DNA of 8,977 nt from an uncultured Atopobium sp. (lineage in GTDB: Bacteria; Actinomycetota; Coriobacteriia; Coriobacteriales; Atopobiaceae). Location of the stretch: assembly GCA_900555335.1 (NCBI GenBank), contig USKU01000048.1, forward strand, positions 1 through 8,977, read 5' to 3'. The notes beneath the pieces are model-generated. The model did no database searches, was not told the DNA's origin, and saw only the letters and a list, made by a program, of their open reading frames with translations. Positions 6,912 to 8,977 of the stretch are shown one piece after another. Numbering within the stretch: the stretch's first letter is position 1; each line of letters starts with the position of its first letter. Both the position numbers and the translations under genes were made by a program.

Positions 6912-7738
6912 AAAAAGATGAGTTTCTCGCCGAACTTCGCGCAAACCTTAAGAAAAAGCATGTTCCCAAAAACAGCATTGATGATGCTCTTGCCTATTAC
7001 GACGAGGCAATACACGACCGTATGGAAGACGGTATGTCCGAGGAAAAAGCCGTAGCAGCCATGGGAAGCATTGATGATGCGGTTCAATCAGCACTGGAGA
7101 GTATGCCTGCGTTTCTACGCGCAACTCAGCGTATCCGCTCTGATTCGGTACTTATGTCCATAACTATCGTACTTCTCGTCATAGGCGCTATTGTCTGGAT
7201 ACCCCTTACGTTTGCCCTCGCACTTACGGCATTGAGCATTTATTTTGTAATTTGGGCACTTGTTATTTCATTATGCTTTGCAGTTGCCTGTGGTCTTTTC
7301 TGCGGAGTAATGAGCATCCCGGCACTTGTAGTGGGATTTCTGCACGACATGTTCCTTTCCGGCGCGCTTTCTGCCGGTGTGTTTCTGCTCATAGGAGGTG
7401 TTTCCATACTGGTAATACCGATAGTAGCTCGCATAATGCATTCTCTCGTGCAAAGCGCACGAGACTATGCAAAGTGGATTGCTCATTTCTTTGCACAAGT
7501 TCCTGCCGAGAAGACCACAGCCTCCACGGAGCGAACAAATACAACGTCATGGTCAGAAGGACATTCGAAAAGACTGCTCTCGCTGTTCGGTGGTATTTTT
7601 ATCGCAATTGGCCTTGTATTGATTCTTGTTGCGTATGTGGGGTCAGGATGCAACCTTGCAGGTTTACCTGAGCTTCCTGCACTACAGATTTCTTCTTGCT
7701 CGCTTTATATGAGTCCGCATACTATTGCGTTTATGTAA
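6908..7738 (+). CDS. HAAS/DUF1700 domain membrane protein, partner of PadR
   Basis: Residues 1-63 of 276 form a HAAS (DUF1700) domain: MKKDEFLAELRANLKK, then DALAYYDEAIHDRMEDGMSE (26-45) and AVAAMGSIDDAV. Hydrophobic helices follow at about 82-132, 136-146 and 153-176, then a polar stretch (about 180-222) and one more helix (about 223-245). HAAS domains are typically encoded next to PadR regulators and are thought to link them to a membrane partner. AAGGAG (6895-6900) lies 7 bases before the ATG, which overlaps the padR stop. After the last helix comes a short tail with two cysteines (GSGCNLAGL, then ISSCSLY) that I cannot match, and no DUF4097-type gene follows as it often does. The tail may therefore be a rearrangement scar. 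The domain call is secure; the C-terminus is uncertain. Confidence 0.85.
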   Translation: MKKDEFLAELRANLKKKHVPKNSIDDALAYYDEAIHDRMEDGMSEEKAVAAMGSIDDAVQSALESMPAFLRATQRIRSDSVLMSITIVLLVIGAIVWIPLTFALALTALSIYFVIWALVISLCFAVACGLFCGVMSIPALVVGFLHDMFLSGALSAGVFLLIGGVSILVIPIVARIMHSLVQSARDYAKWIAHFFAQVPAEKTTASTERTNTTSWSEGHSKRLLSLFGGIFIAIGLVLILVAYVGSGCNLAGLPELPALQISSCSLYMSPHTIAFM

Positions 7739-7787
7739 CTCAATTGACGCAACCCACACAGATACCCGCAGGTATCCGGATCCTACG

Positions 7788-8030
7788 TTACGTATCCGAA
7801 ACTGATGGAGAATCCTCCAACGGCCCTTCTCTTACAAGATATCCGCTGTCATCAAACACGCAAGCTTGACTGGCAATTGGCATTATTTTTCCATACGGAA
7901 TTTATGTATTAAAATTCGTCCCTACATAACAACCACCAAGGGTAAGTTCTGTATAGTCGATGTCTTTCAGGTATGGCTTTCCCGCATCTCCTTCCTGACG
8001 GGCAGTATTGATGGCCTCCTTCTTTTTTCG
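7788..8030 (-). pseudogene. Decayed paralogue of the neighbouring 211-residue membrane-anchored protein
   Basis: Read on the minus strand, 7905-8025 encodes EAINTARQEGD, then GKPYLKDIDY and LTLGGCYVG, matching the intact neighbour at 27 of 32 residues in the best block. The frame meets TAA at 7902-7904 and continues in the same frame into VFDDSGYLVREGP and a stop at 7788, which matches the neighbour's C-terminal EFDENGYLIKAIGP. About 85 residues of the middle domain are missing between the two blocks, and the N-terminal membrane anchor is also missing. A further frame change appears at an A6 run (8023-8028). No intact start or ribosome site is visible. It fills most of the gap between the HAAS gene and the intact paralogue; 7739-7787 holds only a short GATACC/GGTATC hairpin (7761-7776) with no U-run. 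Confidence 0.8.
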
Positions 8031-8091
8031 GCGAGTTCAGTTACATTTCCGGAATGATCGTAAACAACATATAGAACTGTTGCGGGATCAC

Positions 8092-8727
8092 TTAATTTTC
8101 GGTTTCTGAATCCAGTGCCGGACCTATCGCTTTTATGAGATATCCATTCTCATCGAACTCATAATAGTAGTCATCAACTATTGCTAGCCCATGTGAAAAA
8201 AGGTAGCCGTTGATTTGTCGGTACGCTTTGTGTCCATCAACCGTTACCCAACCGAAGGGAAGTTTCCATTCAAAAGGTCCAAGTTCTACAGAGCCGTCTC
8301 TTACTTCCTTGTAGTCGTCAAGAGAAATTTCCTCCAAATCCACGAGTTTGAAGGACTCGTAATTGCCGGCAAGAGCGGAGAACCTTAAAGTTCCGAGCTC
8401 TTGCATGACATATCCCACAGGTTTATCTCTATATCGAATCTCCCAAATAAGGTTGTTCCGGGTTTCTGGTTTTACTCCTATATAGCAACTGCCAAGCGTG
8501 AGCTTCATATAGTCGATGTCTTTGAGGTAAGGCTTTCCGCCGTCTCCTTCTTGCCTGGCGGTATTGATAGCTTCTTGTGTGGCCCGCTCTACCGCTTTTT
8601 GCTGAAGTGAGTCAATTGCCCATGGGTAGGGCGTAGCAAATGCATTCCACAAGAGGAAGACAGCGGCCATAAGAAACAGAACTATAGAGATAATCTTTAG
8701 AGGCAGCCATTTATGTTTCTTGTTCAT
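8092..8727 (-). CDS. Membrane-anchored extracytoplasmic protein of unknown function
   Basis: I do not recognise this 211-residue protein. It begins MNKKHKW followed by a hydrophobic stretch (about 8-30), most likely an uncleaved signal anchor, then a polar domain predicted to lie outside the membrane. Visible features are a helical charged region (38-62), GKPYLKDIDY (64-73), LTLGSCYIG (76-84), a WEIRYRDKPVGYV strand pair (95-107) and a C-terminal YYYEFDENGYLIKAIGP (187-203), which suggests mixed beta structure. There is one cysteine (81), not in a lipobox. The start is uncertain: GTG 8736, ATG 8733 and ATG 8727 are in frame and none has a clear ribosome site; 8727 gives the most natural signal-anchor N-terminus. 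It follows the upstream gene by about 27 bases and is probably co-transcribed with it. A broken copy lies directly downstream, so this family is being duplicated and lost here. Confidence 0.75.
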   Translation of the reverse strand: MNKKHKWLPLKIISIVLFLMAAVFLLWNAFATPYPWAIDSLQQKAVERATQEAINTARQEGDGGKPYLKDIDYMKLTLGSCYIGVKPETRNNLIWEIRYRDKPVGYVMQELGTLRFSALAGNYESFKLVDLEEISLDDYKEVRDGSVELGPFEWKLPFGWVTVDGHKAYRQINGYLFSHGLAIVDDYYYEFDENGYLIKAIGPALDSETEN

Positions 8728-8754
8728 AGTCATCACGCAGCCAAAGCACCCAGC

Positions 8755-8977
8755 TTAGTCATGCCATGGTTCAACAGGCCATTCGTTGCCCGTAAGGCTC
8801 CAATTCTTCATATCGTTGGCGTCACCGTTAATGACAAACTCCCTGACAAAGATGTCTTGCTTGCCATTTGAAATGGTCTCGATGTAGTAACGAGGACGTA
8901 CCTCTCCCTCGTAAGACTCATCGAGCGGTGTGGTGTAATTGGACAGCGTCTGCTGGTCAACGCCCATGTCCTTCAGC
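8755..8977 (-). CDS. C-terminal end of an unrecognised protein, truncated by the window edge
   Basis: The minus-strand frame is open from the right edge (LKDMGVDQQTLSN) to TAA at 8755. The ATG at 8967 has AAGGA only one base before it, too close for a normal ribosome site, so it is probably internal to a longer gene. The visible 74 residues are polar, rich in Asp, Glu and aromatic residues (RPRYYIETISNGKQD, FVREFVINGD), and end in EWPVEPWHD. There is no membrane helix and no motif I can assign. Its stop is about 27 bases before the start of the 211-residue membrane protein gene, suggesting one operon. It could be the end of an effector or surface protein, but nothing in the visible part decides this. 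Confidence 0.6.
   Translation of the reverse strand, partial: LKDMGVDQQTLSNYTTPLDESYEGEVRPRYYIETISNGKQDIFVREFVINGDANDMKNWSLTGNEWPVEPWHD

Noticed and set aside
7761..7776. GATACC/GGTATC hairpin as a terminator after the HAAS gene
   Set aside because: The stem is only 6 bp and no U-run follows on either strand.
7866..8057. Plus-strand open frame of 63 codons
   Set aside because: The minus strand of this stretch encodes the paralogue remnant, which explains the sequence; the plus frame has no ribosome site.
1..8977. CRISPR array, tRNA or rRNA genes, insertion sequence or phage attachment site
   Set aside because: No regularly spaced repeats, no cloverleaf-like or rRNA sequence, and no transposase or integrase motifs were seen by eye on either strand.

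Overview
The window looks like chromosomal DNA from a moderate-GC member of the Coriobacteriia (Atopobium/Lancefieldella/Olsenella type). This is inferred from a roughly balanced base composition, strong Shine-Dalgarno sequences of the AAGGAG type, ATG/GTG/TTG starts and the mixture of families present. The genus is a guess and no rRNA or tRNA gene is available to anchor it.

Left part (1-4400): the 3' portion of a tRNA (guanine-N7)-methyltransferase-like gene (trmB) enters from the left edge and ends in a clear intrinsic terminator. Convergent to it is a P1B-type Zn/Cd/Pb efflux ATPase on the minus strand, with an AT-rich palindrome of ArsR/SmtB operator style in its promoter region. Upstream, on the same strand and separated by a terminator, is a membrane-anchored glycerophosphodiester phosphodiesterase with a long alanine-rich N-terminal extension.

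Middle (4411-6114): a divergently transcribed 567-residue protein has an N-terminal domain resembling OST-HTH/LOTUS RNA-binding domains, a long acidic Pro/Glu/Ala linker, and a C-terminal part whose sequence pattern resembles DUF3825, a family I associate with OST-HTH proteins. This is the most interesting intact gene here.

Right part (6092-8977): a regulatory and degraded zone. A small minus-strand gene, apparently broken by a frameshift in an A6 run, lies back to back with a PadR-family repressor gene. The padR promoter carries two inverted repeats of the same design, one over the -35 and one over the -10. padR overlaps a HAAS/DUF1700 membrane-protein gene, forming the familiar PadR-HAAS pair, but no third gene follows. 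Beyond it, on the minus strand, are a decayed fragment and an intact 211-residue membrane-anchored protein that are clearly paralogues (27 of 32 identical residues in the best block). Next to them, running off the right edge, is the end of an unrecognised gene. This looks like an accessory, rapidly changing locus of tandemly duplicated cell-surface proteins.
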